Source of the DNA: Physcia stellaris
Taxonomy: Eukaryota; Ascomycota; Lecanoromycetes; Caliciales; Physciaceae
Direction of reading: 5' to 3'
Length of the DNA: 64,000 nucleotides
NCBI GenBank assembly: GCA_018902385.1
Contig: JABSSW010000008.1
Coordinates: 434,001-498,000, forward strand
The first letter of the stretch is position 1; every line of letters starts with the position of its first letter. Both the position numbers and the translations under genes were made by a program. This document shows positions 1-11,786 of this stretch, piece by piece. Under the pieces are notes generated by a model. It saw nothing but the letters and a program-made list of their open reading frames with translations. It made no database searches and was not told the DNA's origin.

Positions 1-1850
1 CAAATTCGAACGAATTTCAAATCTGTGTGAACGAAATCAGAGCGTCGCTTATGCTCGATGAAAATGAAAAGAACAATTTTACGAATGATTTTCTTAACGC
101 TTTCGATGAAAAATCAGACGTGATTATCGACGAATGAAAGACATTAATATTGAATAATGCAACGATTTTCGAATCGATCATCGAAATGATTGCGCGAAAA
201 CATATTCACGAACATGATGCAACATATGACGATAAAATCATTGACAATTTCGTCGAATTGATTCGTTCGTTGTTAAAACAAAATTCATGCGCAATTCAAA
301 TGAAACAGAAATTAATTATTTTTGATAAATCACATTCGCATTGACACGACGAGAAAAAAATACTATGACACGAAAAGTGTTTGTACGTTTCGTCGAGTTT
401 GAAAAAAAACGTCATCAAAACAAATCATGACAATCTTTTCGTTGATCATTTCGAAATAAAACGTATTTTCGAATTGATACGCAAAAAATATTACTGATTC
501 AATCAAAAAAAAAAAACGATTTCGAAAAAACGTCGAACATGATTCAAACATGCGTGTTCAAATAAAAAAATATTGCGAAACATGCGCAATTTGCAAAAAA
601 AACAAAACATTTCGACACAAATCATATGAAAAGTTCTCGTTTTTTTTCATATCGAAATTCAAATGAATTGACATTACAATGAATTTCGTGACAAATTTAT
701 CAAAAAACAAAACATGAAATGAAACAACGTATGATTCGATATTCGTTGTTGTAAATCGTTTGACGAAAATGACACATTACATTTCAATCACGAAAACGAT
801 GATCGCAAAAAATCTCGCTGAAATATTGATTCGAAAAATCATAAAATTTCATGATTTTTCATCGTCAATAACAACAAACAAAAATTCAATTTTTATTTCG
901 AAATATCATGATGCATTATGTTACGTTCTCAAGATAAAACTCAAGCTGTTCACAGTTTATTATTTTCAAACAGATGATCAGACGAAGCGACAAAACTCAA
1001 TCATGAAACAGTATTTCAAAATTTTCGTCAATTTTCAACAGAATGACTGAATGAAACTATTGTCGATGACTGAATTTGTTTACAACAATAATAAACATGC
1101 GTTCACGCAAATGTCATCATTTGAAGCAATGCAAAAATATACATCAAAAATGTTTTTCGAGAAATTTGCGAATTTCAAAGTTAAATCAAAATTTGCAAAA
1201 AAATATGTCGAAAAACTGATCGCGTTGATAATAGTATTAAAAGTCAATTTAGCATACGCACAGAAACAACAAACTAAATACAAAAATGCAAGAACGAAGT
1301 CAATGAAATTCGACGTCGAGATTTACGTCAACGTCAATGACAAGAATATACGCATCAAGCGAAACAGAAAGTTGAAGTGAAAATTTTTCGAATCGTTCAA
1401 AATATTCGAAACGATAGAAAATCAAGCATATCGACTTGAATTATTCAAACGTTGACGAATTCACGATGTCTTTCACGTCTCGTTGCTTGAAAAATTATAT
1501 TTAAAAGAGAAAAGAAAGCTTCGCTAGAACTCACGTATCAGTCAGACGATATTGACATCGAAAACGACGACGAACTCACAAAAAAAGAGTTTTGAATCGA
1601 AATCATTCTTGACAGCAAAATCTACAAAGAAAATCAGATTTCTGATAAATCATACAGTGAATCAAAATTTTATTATCTTGTGCAATGAAAAAATTACGAA
1701 AAACGTATTTGAAAATCAGTTGCAATAATCAAACATTTACGAAATATGTTGCGAAAATTTCATGCAAAAAATTCGAAAAAAAACGATGCAAATAAAATCA
1801 TTAATTGTCGACGCGTTCGACGTCAAATAAATGTAATTTTTATCGTGAAA
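1..1850 (+). mobile_element. RIP-decayed Ty3/Gypsy retrotransposon, 3' part of pol
   Basis: This is a degenerate LTR-retrotransposon polyprotein that starts before the window. Reading through stops on the plus strand, the order is: the end of an RNase H region with an H2C2 integrase zinc-binding segment (about 330-620); the integrase core (760-1380), including the recognisable stretches KMTHYI and FQTDDQTKRQ; a linker with HDVFHVSLLE (about 1455-1490); and a chromodomain-like YLVQ*K segment (about 1670-1760). TGA stands where the family has Trp (for example 1048-1050 between FQQND and MKLL, and inside YLVQ*K), and the composition is extremely AT-rich. Both fit RIP. No intact protein is encoded. 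The family call is from remembered Gypsy pol conservation; the decay is directly visible. Confidence 0.85.
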
Positions 1851-3230
1851 TCGTTGACAAGAAAATTTGTTTTTCACATCTGATTCGATGTTGCTTATTG
1901 TCTAAAATTTACGACGCATGAAAAACTGAATCGTGTCAAAAACATCTTCAAAAATTGTTGTTCGATCTGATTGAACGATAAATATGTGAATGTGAAATAA
2001 AAAAAAAATCGAGAAAATTTCGAAATTCGACATATTGATGCGATCGCGATTACGACGTCTTTTGCGTTTAATCATTTTTTTCAATCAACTCGTGACTTCG
2101 GCGTACGGAATAAGAAAATAAAAAAATAAAGAATGACTCAAACTCAAAACTCATTGTCATTCAATTAATTGTCAATCATCAAATCGAAAACTGTGAATTG
2201 TACGAAATCAGATTCTCGATTCTGAAAACAGCAAATAGTAAAATCGTCAAATCACGCTTTTTCTGAATCATCGAAAAGATGTACTCAAATTTTTAACGCA
2301 GACTGATTAGAAATCGAGATGAAATATATTCGATACGAAAATCACGATTACAATGATTTTTCAAATCAACAAATTTCTGAATGCGAAAATCGCGATTACA
2401 ACGATTCTTCAAGTCACAAACATGAAACATATTTACACAAATCAAAAACATCTGCTGCAAAACATACGGAAAAATGTTGATCATTTCAAAAATTTCGATG
2501 TTAAAGAAAAAACGCGTGTAAAAAACTCAAAATTCAAAATTTGCGAAAGAAATTTCGTTTGCGAAATGAATTCGTCAAGAATTCAAATCAAACAGATTCG
2601 AAACATCAAATCGATTATATCATGAAACAAGCAATTTCGTCATATTAATAGAATCAGCGCAACAACGATTAACGCATCGATATTTGCGCATATGCGACAG
2701 TTGATGTGTACGTTGCATTTAACAGAACGTGTATATAATAGACTTTCTGAAAAATAATTAGTTTTGCAATTATTAATCTAAAAACTATTTTGTTTCTTGC
2801 TATACATTTCTGATGTCATTATTCTACGAGTTTTACAAGAATGTACAGATGTTTGTCAGTCAATTTATTTTTTCTATTTTGATTTTTTCAGTTTTTATTC
2901 GATTTTCTATTGTTTATTTCGAGTTTTCGATGACTCAGTTTTCTTCGACTTCTTATTATGATTTTCTCACTCGATTCGATTTCATCTTTTCGGCATCAAT
3001 TGGAGAAAAACGATCACACGTAGAAGAAAATCAGATAGAAGAAAATCGTGACGAAGTCACGAAGCGAGCAAGGAAGTGAGTAGAAAGCAAAGACTAGATG
3101 ATATGACGCTAAACTCAAAAAGGAAGCATGATATGTTTTCGAAAAATCAGAAAACGTGGTTTCTGAAGCATGCTATGCCTGCAATATGAGCAGGAAACGT
3201 GTAATTAGCATGCGAATAGATATGTTGCTT
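1851..3230. repeat. AT-rich RIP-like tail of the retrotransposon island
   Basis: This AT-rich stretch continues from the Gypsy remnant, with short open frames full of Lys, Asn, Ile and Phe and no recognisable domain. A short open frame at 2813-3079 ends in a charged segment (Glu/Arg-rich) and could be decayed gag-like sequence, but this is a guess. Base composition returns to normal at about 3230-3300, which marks the edge of the island. No LTR pair could be defined by eye. Confidence 0.55.
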
Positions 3231-4908
3231 GATTTCCGAGAACAGGATGAAAGTTTGGTGCGAAACACATCAAAAATCGATCCTTACCCCGATGCGTTCT
3301 CGAGTCCTTGATAGCCCCCGGGGAGACAACCCTAACCCTATCCTCCAAATAGTAAAATGTATTCTCCGAATAGTGATCCCCTTTTCATCAATCTATACAA
3401 GCCTTTGCGGTCTATACGGTATTTACAACCTTTACATATTTTCTATCGCGTCACGATTTTACGGTCTCGATATCCTTCAATGGTCAAGGCTTTGCAGTTT
3501 ATCTGATCTTATTACCGTTTTTGCTGCAACCTGTTTTTCCTTCGTGACTATTAGACTCTTTTTCCTCACGTTTCCACTTTTCTCCACAGGGTTCTGTTAA
3601 ACGAAAGTTTCAATGAGATTTAATTACTGTCTTTTTTCTTCCAGCCCGAACCTGGTTCGAAAGGGGGTGTTGCACTAAACGATTCACGTGATACATTGAG
3701 CCCTACATGGGGAGGGTTTTCTGTACATAGAATTGTCACCACACACATTACAATAATAAATGGTATCTATTGAACACTTCAACATTGACAACATAAAAGA
3801 CACAGACATGATCTTCAAAGATCCTTGAGACTCGGCCAGTCCCCCTCTTCTGGCCATGAGTAAGAATTGCCTCTACTGTAATCAGAAGAAGCTTAGGATC
3901 TACCGAGACATGGCGTGTCAAAGGCATCTTTGGGCTGGTGCGAAGCGTGTTCTCTGCTTCAGTACAGGAGCCCCGACTGGATCGAGTAAATGTCCTCAAA
4001 GCCGTCAAGTTTCCAGCTCTGGAAAGATTCCACGCATTCAAAGCAGGCAAAGTGTCGAGCTTCGTTGCTGAGTCCAGATCGATCTTGTACCTCAATGGCG
4101 TTCTGCAGCTGTCTACTGTTTACAACACCAGCGATGATTGGTAGAGCTTAGCCCTGCCTTATCTAACCTTAGGTGTTACGCGATAGAATTTTGCTATGTT
4201 AATATCATTGGACAGAAAGCTTCTAGCGATGATACAGGTGTTCTGTACGTCAAATCTTTTGTTTTTCACTATCTTGTATGGTTTAAATTGCCTCTCCAGA
4301 TGTATCCCAAGTTGACTATAATCAGAGAGTATTGCCATGTGTTGTGTTCATTCAGATTTCCTTCTAGGGTGGTAGAATTGGGTAAGTATTAGGAGTGTAC
4401 CACCTGGAATCAGACTGGGGACGAATCTTCCGAAGCAGGTATACTCTTCAGCGGTATGCCAACCGGTGGGTCTCTCTCAACATTGCACAGGACATCAATA
4501 TAATCCCCAGTACTGGACCTGCTATGGTATGGTGATGGAAAAGCTCTAATTCTCTCTTGTTTCACATTGTCGGAAGCACTCTGTTCTTTCTTCGTCGCCG
4601 CTGTGGACCAAAAGGTTCTGTTCGGCCAGGTTGAACGGAGTTTGGAGTTCACACCTCGAATTACTGAGAGGAAGAGGGGATGCCGACGGAGAAAAGCCGG
4701 CAAGCACATCATCGCACCGCACATTATTCCTATATTTATCTCGAGGATACTCGATCAACTTTAGCTTAGTTCCGAGGTTAGCGATTCGTGCTGTGACATA
4801 CCTGAAAGTCGTGGTAAGTCCAATGACCCAGAATTCATCAAGACTGTTCGCATTCCGAGCGAATATTGCGAGTCGGCCAAGACTAACGAAGCAAGCACTG
4901 GAGAATCG
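3231..4908. other. Intergenic stretch without a supported gene
   Basis: Open frames here (for example 3229-3600 plus and 3748-4095 minus) show no recognisable domain or splice-consistent continuation. Two telomere-like units, CCCTAACCCTA, lie at 3330-3340. A purine-rich run followed by TGTTGCAC at about 3660-3675 resembles a polypurine tract next to an LTR start, but no matching second LTR was found. Confidence 0.4.
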
Positions 4909-5213
4909 TCAAAAGATCTGTCTCGAAAAAGGACTCTTGCACTGGCTCACATGAAACCAACAGAGAAAAGGGCAATATAACTGGCCTTTTTGCGGGGAGC
5001 AAGTTGCAACCTCGAGACCTAATAAATTGGGATGGACAGCACAGCGAAGTCCATCGTCACACTCATCGCGCTCTGTGCGATCACCACGGTCGAGATGTTG
5101 CCACAGAAATTGTCTCCCAATGAGAACACAGACACGCAGAGAGACTGGGTAGACAATGCGACTGCTAGATCGATAAAGAAGATCAAAGTTTGAACTGTGA
5201 GCACGCATATCAT
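4909..5213 (-). pseudogene. Fragment resembling a PTH11-like (rhodopsin-domain) membrane protein
   Basis: On the minus strand two overlapping frames give a hydrophobic segment followed by the pattern G-x-C-x-N...A...DFAVLSIPI and then a basic RRKKAS-like loop. This resembles the TM5/loop region of fungal PTH11-type rhodopsin-domain proteins, where a Cys-Asn-containing segment precedes a D-x-x-x-x-LP helix. The frame breaks at 5019-5021 and neither end of the family is present, so it is at best a remnant. The intact relative at 15192-16494 is on the other strand. Confidence is low because only about 100 residues can be compared. Confidence 0.3.
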
Positions 5214-5582
5214 GACATGCCTAATATACCGCGTAGGAAAGATCTTTGTGATGAGTAGAACCAGCGATAGCCGAAAATGCCAGGCTATTAGTGTAACGCT
5301 GGTATTAGACTAATGGACTTGCAAGCACCTCGCCAGCCATCTAGTCTCACGGCAAGTTCCTGTGGTCGGCTTGCTTCGACGGTTTAGCTGCGTGTTGCTT
5401 TCGGCTCAAGAATTATTGGGCACTCCTTACAGGTCAGCTGCCACGCCGTGAATGCGAGAAATGATGTATCGAGGGGCACGGATTAGACTCATGATTAGGC
5501 GAGTGCTGACGCATATTTGATATATCTTCTCCTTATAGGATACGTGGCGCTTATAGCCTTGAAAACTCATAAACAATGGTCC
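5214..5582. other. Intergenic, nothing recognised
   Basis: Sequence of ordinary composition between the PTH11-like fragment and the 3' end of the acyltransferase. I see no gene, repeat or structured element in it. Confidence 0.4.
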
Positions 5583-7050
5583 TCAGTAGGCTCTCAGCGC
5601 AAAATGTTCAAGAAAATCAGTATCTCGCATCAGACGCTTCATCTGTCCCTCTTCCAGGTTTACCAGAATCTCTATCGTATCTTCGACCCTCTTGGTTGCA
5701 AGGCACATATCCCTCTTAGGAAGCCATTGGGCACCCTAAAGAACTCGGCATTGCCAGAGGAACCGAACATGGGGCCCCAGTCATGCTTGAGGTACGATAG
5801 GTCTAGCCACGAAGTGAGGACTAGATCCTGCCCCGTCGTGTCCGAGAATAGCGGACGGCGTGAGTCAAGGCTGGGAAGAACAAAGGACAGCTTGATACTG
5901 TCGCGCACGAGGCTGGGGTCCCTACTTGCAATGAGCGATGAGCGAATCTCAAGCGCGACTTGCCGCTGGCTGGACCCTGCGGTGAGTGACTTGATTGGCA
6001 TCTCGGCCACGCTGTTCAGTAGCACGTTTCCGGGATATTCTGGCGGAACGTCAAGCACTTGACGCAAGTTGACTGGAATGCGAAGACGAGAGTAAGCGCT
6101 GTCTTGTTCCTTGAGCTCCGGGTACCTAGCCTTAATGATGCTTCTCCAGATGAGTGCGGCGATGGCGTCGAAGGACGACACATACGTTGTAGGTACTTGA
6201 TCGTTTTCATCTCTCAAAGGGGCCGACTTGGCCTTGAGGCGAGGAATAGACTCTGCAGAGGCCACGAAAATTGCAGATACCATCACTTTACTCGAAGGTG
6301 GTGCCCACGGTTTATGTTGATTTACGGGGGCTTCTGGAGCCCAAGAAGTTGCCACAATCTATCATTCTCTTGGATCATGGTCAACTCCTCGCCTTGTGGC
6401 GCAGTACTGTCTTGTAGAATATCAGGGAGCTGGATTGGCTCGGGTGCTTCAATGTTGTCTTCTCGACTTGGAATACCCATGTGCATGAGTGTATATTCAC
6501 TGCACTGAGCATCTTTGCAATTTCTAGCCCAAGTTTCAACAACCATTGCTCCTCCAAGCCCGTCGACAAATGAGTGGTTGAGGCATACAACAAGAAGACA
6601 CCCGCCGGGAATGAAGCTGGCTCGGGCCACGAATGGGCTTGATCCCGTAAGCTCGTATCCACCAGGAGGCATGAGCAGAGCGGGATCGAGCTCACGAATT
6701 GGCATTCCTTGTTGACGCAGCTCTTCATAGGAGGATTGCCATATTTCCGGCTTGTCTGTCAAATCACTGATCGAAAACCTAAGATCAACGTGCTCTTCAT
6801 CTTCGTAAGTGAGCTTAAGCCGCTCCGCTTTAGGACCCTTATCCTCTCTGCTTAGCCGACCGGCAAGATGCGGTCTTTGGTGTAGCGTCTCCATGAAGCC
6901 AACCCGAAGAATATCGGATATGTAAGGCACGTCGCTTGTATCGCAGGGGATCCCAAGCACCCAGCTTTGTACAACTGGGGGAAACAAACTATCCAAAGTA
7001 CTGCAGAAGTGGGGATTGAAACGTGCCATCTCTCTTGCGCACCTTCGCAT
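5583..7050 (-). CDS. BAHD/trichothecene 3-O-acetyltransferase-like acyltransferase (two frameshifts)
   Basis: This predicted acyltransferase of the BAHD / trichothecene acetyltransferase family would use acyl-CoA to esterify a hydroxyl, here probably a late tailoring step on a diterpenoid. The intact first half ends in a clear HxxxD motif, HSFVD, at about residues 159-163. The C-terminal part carries DLSYLKHDWGPMFG, which corresponds to the family's DFGWG-type motif. The reading frame is broken twice. One break is at the G5 run 6326-6330, after LGLQKPP; the other is at the CCC run 5697-5699, near LQPRG. Adding one base at each gives about 480 residues, the usual family length, ending at 5583. 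No intron is needed. The start is ATG 7050; ATG 7029 (MARF) is an alternative. It points away from the aldo-keto reductase across about 1.4 kb that contains a MITE. The frameshifts are more likely sequence errors than true decay. Confidence 0.8.
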
Positions 7051-7860
7051 TGTTCCTAGGGCGGAAACATCAGTAAGTCATTGCTACAAGGGCGCCTGGG
7101 GTACCACAGCTACGGATCCGACGAATGCAAAAGATCCGAGGATTCGGCGAACAGCCCGATGTCAGTGCTCTAATCATTGATCGCAAATTACTCCCACGAA
7201 TTTATGTTCGGCGCATTTGACTTTATTGCAGAGTCAGAGAAGCTGTTCTGGCGAGATTGTCACATGAGTGGGTGGTAGGAATGACGGCAGCCTACATGTG
7301 GGCGCCCCCACCACACTGAGTGTCAGCCGCCAAGATGATGTTGGGACGGAAGCTTCGAGAGACGATCGTTGAGGGCAGGGACGATCTCCCCTTTCGTAAT
7401 GATATATAATCACTCATGTCTTCTTCATCACAAGCTCTGGGTAAGTCCTCGTCATCTCCTAACCAGATCATTCTATGTAGAGCGGCAAAAGCGGTAAGAG
7501 TGGGCGGATACTCCCTTACGCGTGTAATAGGGGTCGTCAGAGTAGCGTTTTTCGACCTCGTAGACCTCGCAGACCTCGCAAGCAGAGATTTCCCGCACCT
7601 TAGCGTGTCTGCAGAATATTCTCATCGAATCACATCCGACGTTAAATTCAGAATCTTAACGAGCTCAACAAACTCAACGAGTACTCGTAATGATCCTAAG
7701 TTAATCGATTTCGATCTCGATGTCTCATATGACATGTTGTTGTTGCACTCACTGTCCAGCTGAGCGATGATCGGCGTTGCGGAGGTTGTGCTTAAAGGTA
7801 GTGAAGAGTGCACAAGCTCCCACCCGCGCCCGTCCCGCCCCCGCTCTAAAGTATATTATC
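7051..7860. other. Intergenic region between divergent cluster genes
   Basis: This is probably part of the promoter region of the acyltransferase. One open frame (7416-7763, plus) has low-complexity Ser/Arg composition and no domain, and I do not accept it as a gene. The last ~20 bases (about 7843-7860) form an imperfect outward extension of the inverted repeats that begin at 7861. Confidence 0.35.
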
Positions 7861-8354
7861 AGGGAGCCATTATCCGCACGTGCGATCCGTATTTGCACGT
7901 GCCAAGACTCGGCGGACAAAATTCGATGTGCCCGAATCAATGTATGAAAATCAAATGCTCGTTTTTCGATCACTTTGCAAGCAAATATTGATGTTCTAAT
8001 TACTACATACAAATGACCGTGACGTCATCGAATTTTGGATGAAAATTTTCGTTCATTTGATCAACCTCGCTTGACCAATAAAAAACTTCCTTGATCGCAA
8101 AATGACGATCTGCACACCTTCTTCTTCGCCGATTTCTCGCGTTTCATATCAGTTTCCTAGTCCGTTTTTTTGCTCGCTTAATATTACTCATAGTGTCATT
8201 GTTATTTGCCCTCTTTCGACCGGCTTGAGGATGTCGTTGAAACTACATAGTATTTTTGTGTAAGATGTCGAGGGTGTTCAGGCTTACCGGAAGCGCGGTC
8301 CGCCGAGTCTTGGCACGTGCAAATACGGATCGCACGTGCGGATAATGGCTCCCT
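7861..8354. mobile_element. MITE-like element with perfect 56-bp terminal inverted repeats
   Basis: Positions 7861-7916 are an exact reverse complement of 8299-8354 (56 of 56 bases). The arms start AGGGAGCCATTATCCGCACG and contain two CACGTG-like cores. They enclose 382 bp of non-coding AT-rich sequence without a transposase frame. Imperfect similarity continues outward on both sides (AAAGTA-TATTA), so a clean target-site duplication cannot be called; ATATTA occurs just outside both ends. It is a non-autonomous DNA element sitting between two divergent biosynthetic genes. Confidence 0.8.
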
Positions 8355-8481
8355 AATATTACTTTACCATACCACTAGCTCTGTATCAATCACAATTGAG
8401 TCCCTGTCGAGCCTGTCTATGAAAGCGAAGGGAATGCGTACATACAACCTCCGGTCGCCATAGCTCCGCTAAATCAATAAC

Positions 8482-9641
8482 ATGGCGCCTCAGCTCATCT
8501 TTGGGACTGCCTCCTTCGGCATGGATCTAACAGACTTCCAGGATCCCTCATCTGTAAAAGCCCTGCTCCAAACTTTAGAAGAGCTAAACGTTCACCGTCT
8601 GGATTCGGGCGCTCGATATCCTCCAAGAAACCCAGGCAAGGCCGAGGAGTTGATCGGTGCAACGAGAGAGTTGAGTCATTCGTTTGCCATCGATACTAAA
8701 GTATATACCGACACGGGAACGGATGGTAGTGGCGACTTGACCGCTGAAGCGATAGAGAAGTCGTTGAATGAGAGTCTACAGCGCTTGAAGAAGTCCGATG
8801 GGGTAAAGCTGTTGTGAAGCTTTGGAAGCTCTCTTGGCTAATACGGATTCAAGGTGAACATTCTCCATGCGCATAGAGCCGACCCTTCCACGCCACTCAT
8901 AGAGCAGGTCAAGGCATTCAACCAACAAATCAGCAATGGTCACTGTCAAGGTGTAGGTGCAGATGGCGATATTCGCTCGACGATCAGTGTACTAACAGGC
9001 ATTTGTCAGTGGGGCGTTTCAAATGTGCCTCCGGCAATGCTCGAGCAAATGCTACGTCTATGTGAGGAAAATGGTCTCAAGAAGCCTAGCTGCTATCAGG
9101 GCGATTACAACCTTATTACGCGCGGTATGGAGACCAAAATCTTGCCCATCTTGCGGGCTCACGGTATCGCCTACAACGCCTTTAGGTGCGTCAATCGCTT
9201 CTTCTGGCACAAATCCGTCTCCACAAGCATGCTCGTCAAATGCGTAAGAAGACTAACCTAATCATCTAGGCCCCTGGCTGCAGGCTTTTGACCGGTAAAT
9301 TTGTCAATAACGAGCATGCGGGCACCCGTTTCGCCGACGATAATCCTCTAGGTAAATTCGCGCAACAGCTCTTCGGTGCAGAAGACCTGCAACAAGCTAT
9401 GAGTAATTTTGATCTTAAGTCGAAGTCACATAAATCATCGTCGATTGAGGTCGCGATTCGATGGATTGCGCATCATTCAGCATTGAGTCACGAAGACGGC
9501 ATTGTTATCGGAGCAAGTAAGATTGAGCATATCCAAAATACAATAAGCATGATCAAGAAAGGGCCGCTACCTGAAGAGATATTGGAGATCACCGAGGATC
9601 TTTGGAATGCGGTCAAGGCAGGTCGGAGTGAGATAATCTGA
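8482..9641 (+). CDS. Aldo-keto reductase, AFAR/AKR7-like (one frameshift)
   Basis: This is an NADPH-dependent aldo-keto reductase of the aflatoxin-aldehyde-reductase-like group, expected to reduce a carbonyl of the pathway product. Exons: 8482-8802, 8854-8952, 9010-9185 and 9270-9641. Introns: 8803-8853, 8953-9009 (in frame, 57 nt) and 9186-9269. The catalytic tetrad can be followed as Asp and Tyr in LDSGARYP, Lys in DTKVY and His in ILHAHRADPSTP. After intron 3 the family sequence PLAAGFLTGKF needs one more T in the T4 run 9286-9289. Alternatively an acceptor at CTGCAG (just before the run) keeps the frame but deletes PLAAG. Spliced length is about 322 residues, normal for the family. The ATG at 8482 lies just after an A-rich leader and fits the family start (LIFGTASFG). 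Confidence 0.85.
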
Positions 9642-9951
9642 TCACAGTCGCAGAACAGAGACACAACATCCACCCAGATTTGTATTTTCACGGCACCTCA
9701 GTCCAAAGCAAAATAGGTTCAATGTTGCATAGATCTATTCGCTTCAACTGCGGTATGCCTTCGGGCACGGCAATCAAGCCAAGGCTACCTCTCAATATCA
9801 CCCAAGTGAGTAACATCGAAGCTTTGAGCTCGCCATGATCTTTTAAGAGACAATAGAAGCAGCCAAGAACGGCAAAAGAATATTGGTAGGTAGATTCTTG
9901 TCTCCGTAGATATCATTTCAAGCTCCGTGTCCAGACGACAAAGTGGTTAAG
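9642..9951. other. Convergent 3' intergenic spacer
   Basis: About 310 bp between the 3' ends of the aldo-keto reductase and the first P450. No open frame, repeat or structured element was recognised. Confidence 0.4.
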
Positions 9952-11786
9952 TCACCGTCCTGCATCCGCTCGCTGCCTTAATTCTATTTTCCCACGAGGA
10001 TTCGGAAAGACATATTCGTGTGCTGGGACGTCTTCTGGCCGACCTTGATCGTCAGGAAACCGAAAGTCATAGTCCAGAAGAAGTCGACTGAGGATGAGCT
10101 TGATCACATTGGACGCCAAAAATCTTCCTGGGCAAGAGAATTTGCCGTGGCCAAAGTGTAGTGTGTATGGATCGGTCGTTGCGAACTGGTGTTTGTTTCC
10201 GTGTCCTTCTTGTTCCCGCATACGATAGTAGCGAAATCCGTCAAAGACCTCGGGATCTGGTATACTTGGATCCTCCATCTGATGTGGTTGGATGGCCATG
10301 AGTGTATGCGCCCCCTTGGGGATGGTGGTTCCGTCAGAAAGCACTCTCGACTGCATAAATGCGCGCTTGAAGCCGACTAAATCAAGAATAAGCAAGACTC
10401 GATCGGAGATGGATGTAAAGAGAGGGGGCGACTCACGCAGACTTGGCGGATGCAGTCTCTGCGATTCCTTGATAAAGCTGTCTAACTTGCGCATCTTGGT
10501 CAATGTTGTCTTTCGCCAGCCCTCATCGTCAGCGACGACTCTGCGCACTTCTTCCCTTAGCTCGGGAATGTACTCAGGATGCTCGCACATCTGAAATAGC
10601 GCTTGACATGCTGCCATCGAGGTTGTATGCGATGAAGCCAAAGTCAAGATTAGCGTCCTCCCGGCTAACTTGGATGGCTTTGCATCGATGCCTGTGGCCT
10701 CTTCATCCATGAAGTGAAGTAGGTTGTCAAAGTTTCCATTGCCATTAGCTACACCCACGACTCTCTCTTTGCGGCGTTCGGCTATCAATGGCTTCAGAAC
10801 CGTCTTGGCTCTATACAAATGCCATCTCACCATCCACACGTATGGCACAAATTCAGCAACCAGTGGCTTCAACCAACTCGGAAACATTCGGAGCAGGATG
10901 ATTGACTTGAAGGCGTTTTCGGTGTAGCCTGCGCTTCATTAGCGACGACCGCTGCTCATGGAATAGGCCGCAGAGACCTCGAGAGGCGCTTAGCCATGAC
11001 ATGTCCCGGCAGAGCGGTTCACCCACAAAGAGTCTGGATGAGACTCGACTAATGAGTCGGATGAGCCACTGAAACGCCTCGACATTCTGCCACTCCGCTG
11101 AGCACGGTATCAGCAACACTTACTTTGTCCAATCACGTAGCAGTACTCACTGTTCAGCTCAGGCAACTCATGAGCCATGGCAAACTCGAGCTCGTTGCGA
11201 ATTATTGGAACTAGCGGGTCCAGTTTGGGAGTCAACTTTGTCTGTAGAACCCGGGTGTGAAGATTGCTTTCAGCAAGTATTGAGGTTGCCGAATACACTC
11301 CTTGGAAGTTCTAAATCCATCAAATTTTTAGCCCAGGTGCTTCAGGGCTTTCAAAGGGGCATCGCTGACATCGGTGTTTGCTTTGATAGAGCTAATCTCA
11401 TCTTCCGGGACATTGCGCAGCTCCTCGAGAAATCGTGTGGGTAGGATGACCATATCATGACCACTGAGCTTAAAGATGCCAGAGTTAAACTGGAAGCCGG
11501 TTAGACAGCATCATGTGTTCTCTTCTCTGCTTCTCGACCTTGCCATATCCTTCATCTATCAGCTTGCCTGCATTGGAGAAGAACCTCCATCTTGCCATCC
11601 ATGACTGCTTAGAGCCCACAATGGGAGCGACAATTCTCTCATTGCTGGACTTGGGGGGACGAAGGCAATGCTCAGTATGAAAAAGGCAAAAAATATGGCC
11701 CAGGTATACTGGCTGTGCAGCAATGGCTCGATTTCAACTTCAGAAAGCCAGAATGGTCGTGTGTATCTCGAGCTCGTCATTGTCAT
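9952..11786 (-). CDS. Cytochrome P450, CYP68/CYP503-like (one frameshift)
   Basis: This is a microsomal P450 of the fungal group that contains gibberellin-pathway enzymes (ent-kaurene oxidase-like), expected to hydroxylate or oxidise the diterpene. Exons on the minus strand: 11786-11539, 11489-11370, 11310-11151, 11097-10978, 10928-10437 and 10376-9952, with introns of 49, 59, 53, 49 and 60 bp. Visible motifs: an N-terminal membrane anchor (AIFFAFFILSIAF), RVSSRLFVGEPLCRD, an I-helix LASSHTTS, the ExxR motif in KESQRLHPP, and the haem-binding FGHGKFSCPGRF with Cys at about residue 462 of 521. The frame needs one more C in the run at 11653-11658 (plus-strand G6), between AFVPP and KSSNERIVAP; otherwise the protein is complete. 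It is divergent from the second P450, with 1.3 kb between the starts. Confidence 0.88.

Noticed and set aside
3600-3760. Polypurine-tract-like run followed by TGTTGCAC, a possible LTR start
   Set aside because: No second LTR, primer-binding site or pol sequence was found to go with it.
5517-6062. 181-residue plus-strand open frame
   Set aside because: It is antisense to the acyltransferase, whose motifs and length are convincing on the minus strand.
8953-9009. In-frame sequence in the aldo-keto reductase read as coding
   Set aside because: It has a good donor and acceptor, and removing it restores the conserved GWGVSNV junction.
11295-11375. A 32-nt noncanonical GC-AG intron in the first P450
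   Set aside because: A normal 59-nt GT...AG intron (11311-11369) gives a better match to the family (KANTD|NFQGVYSATS) without any oddity.
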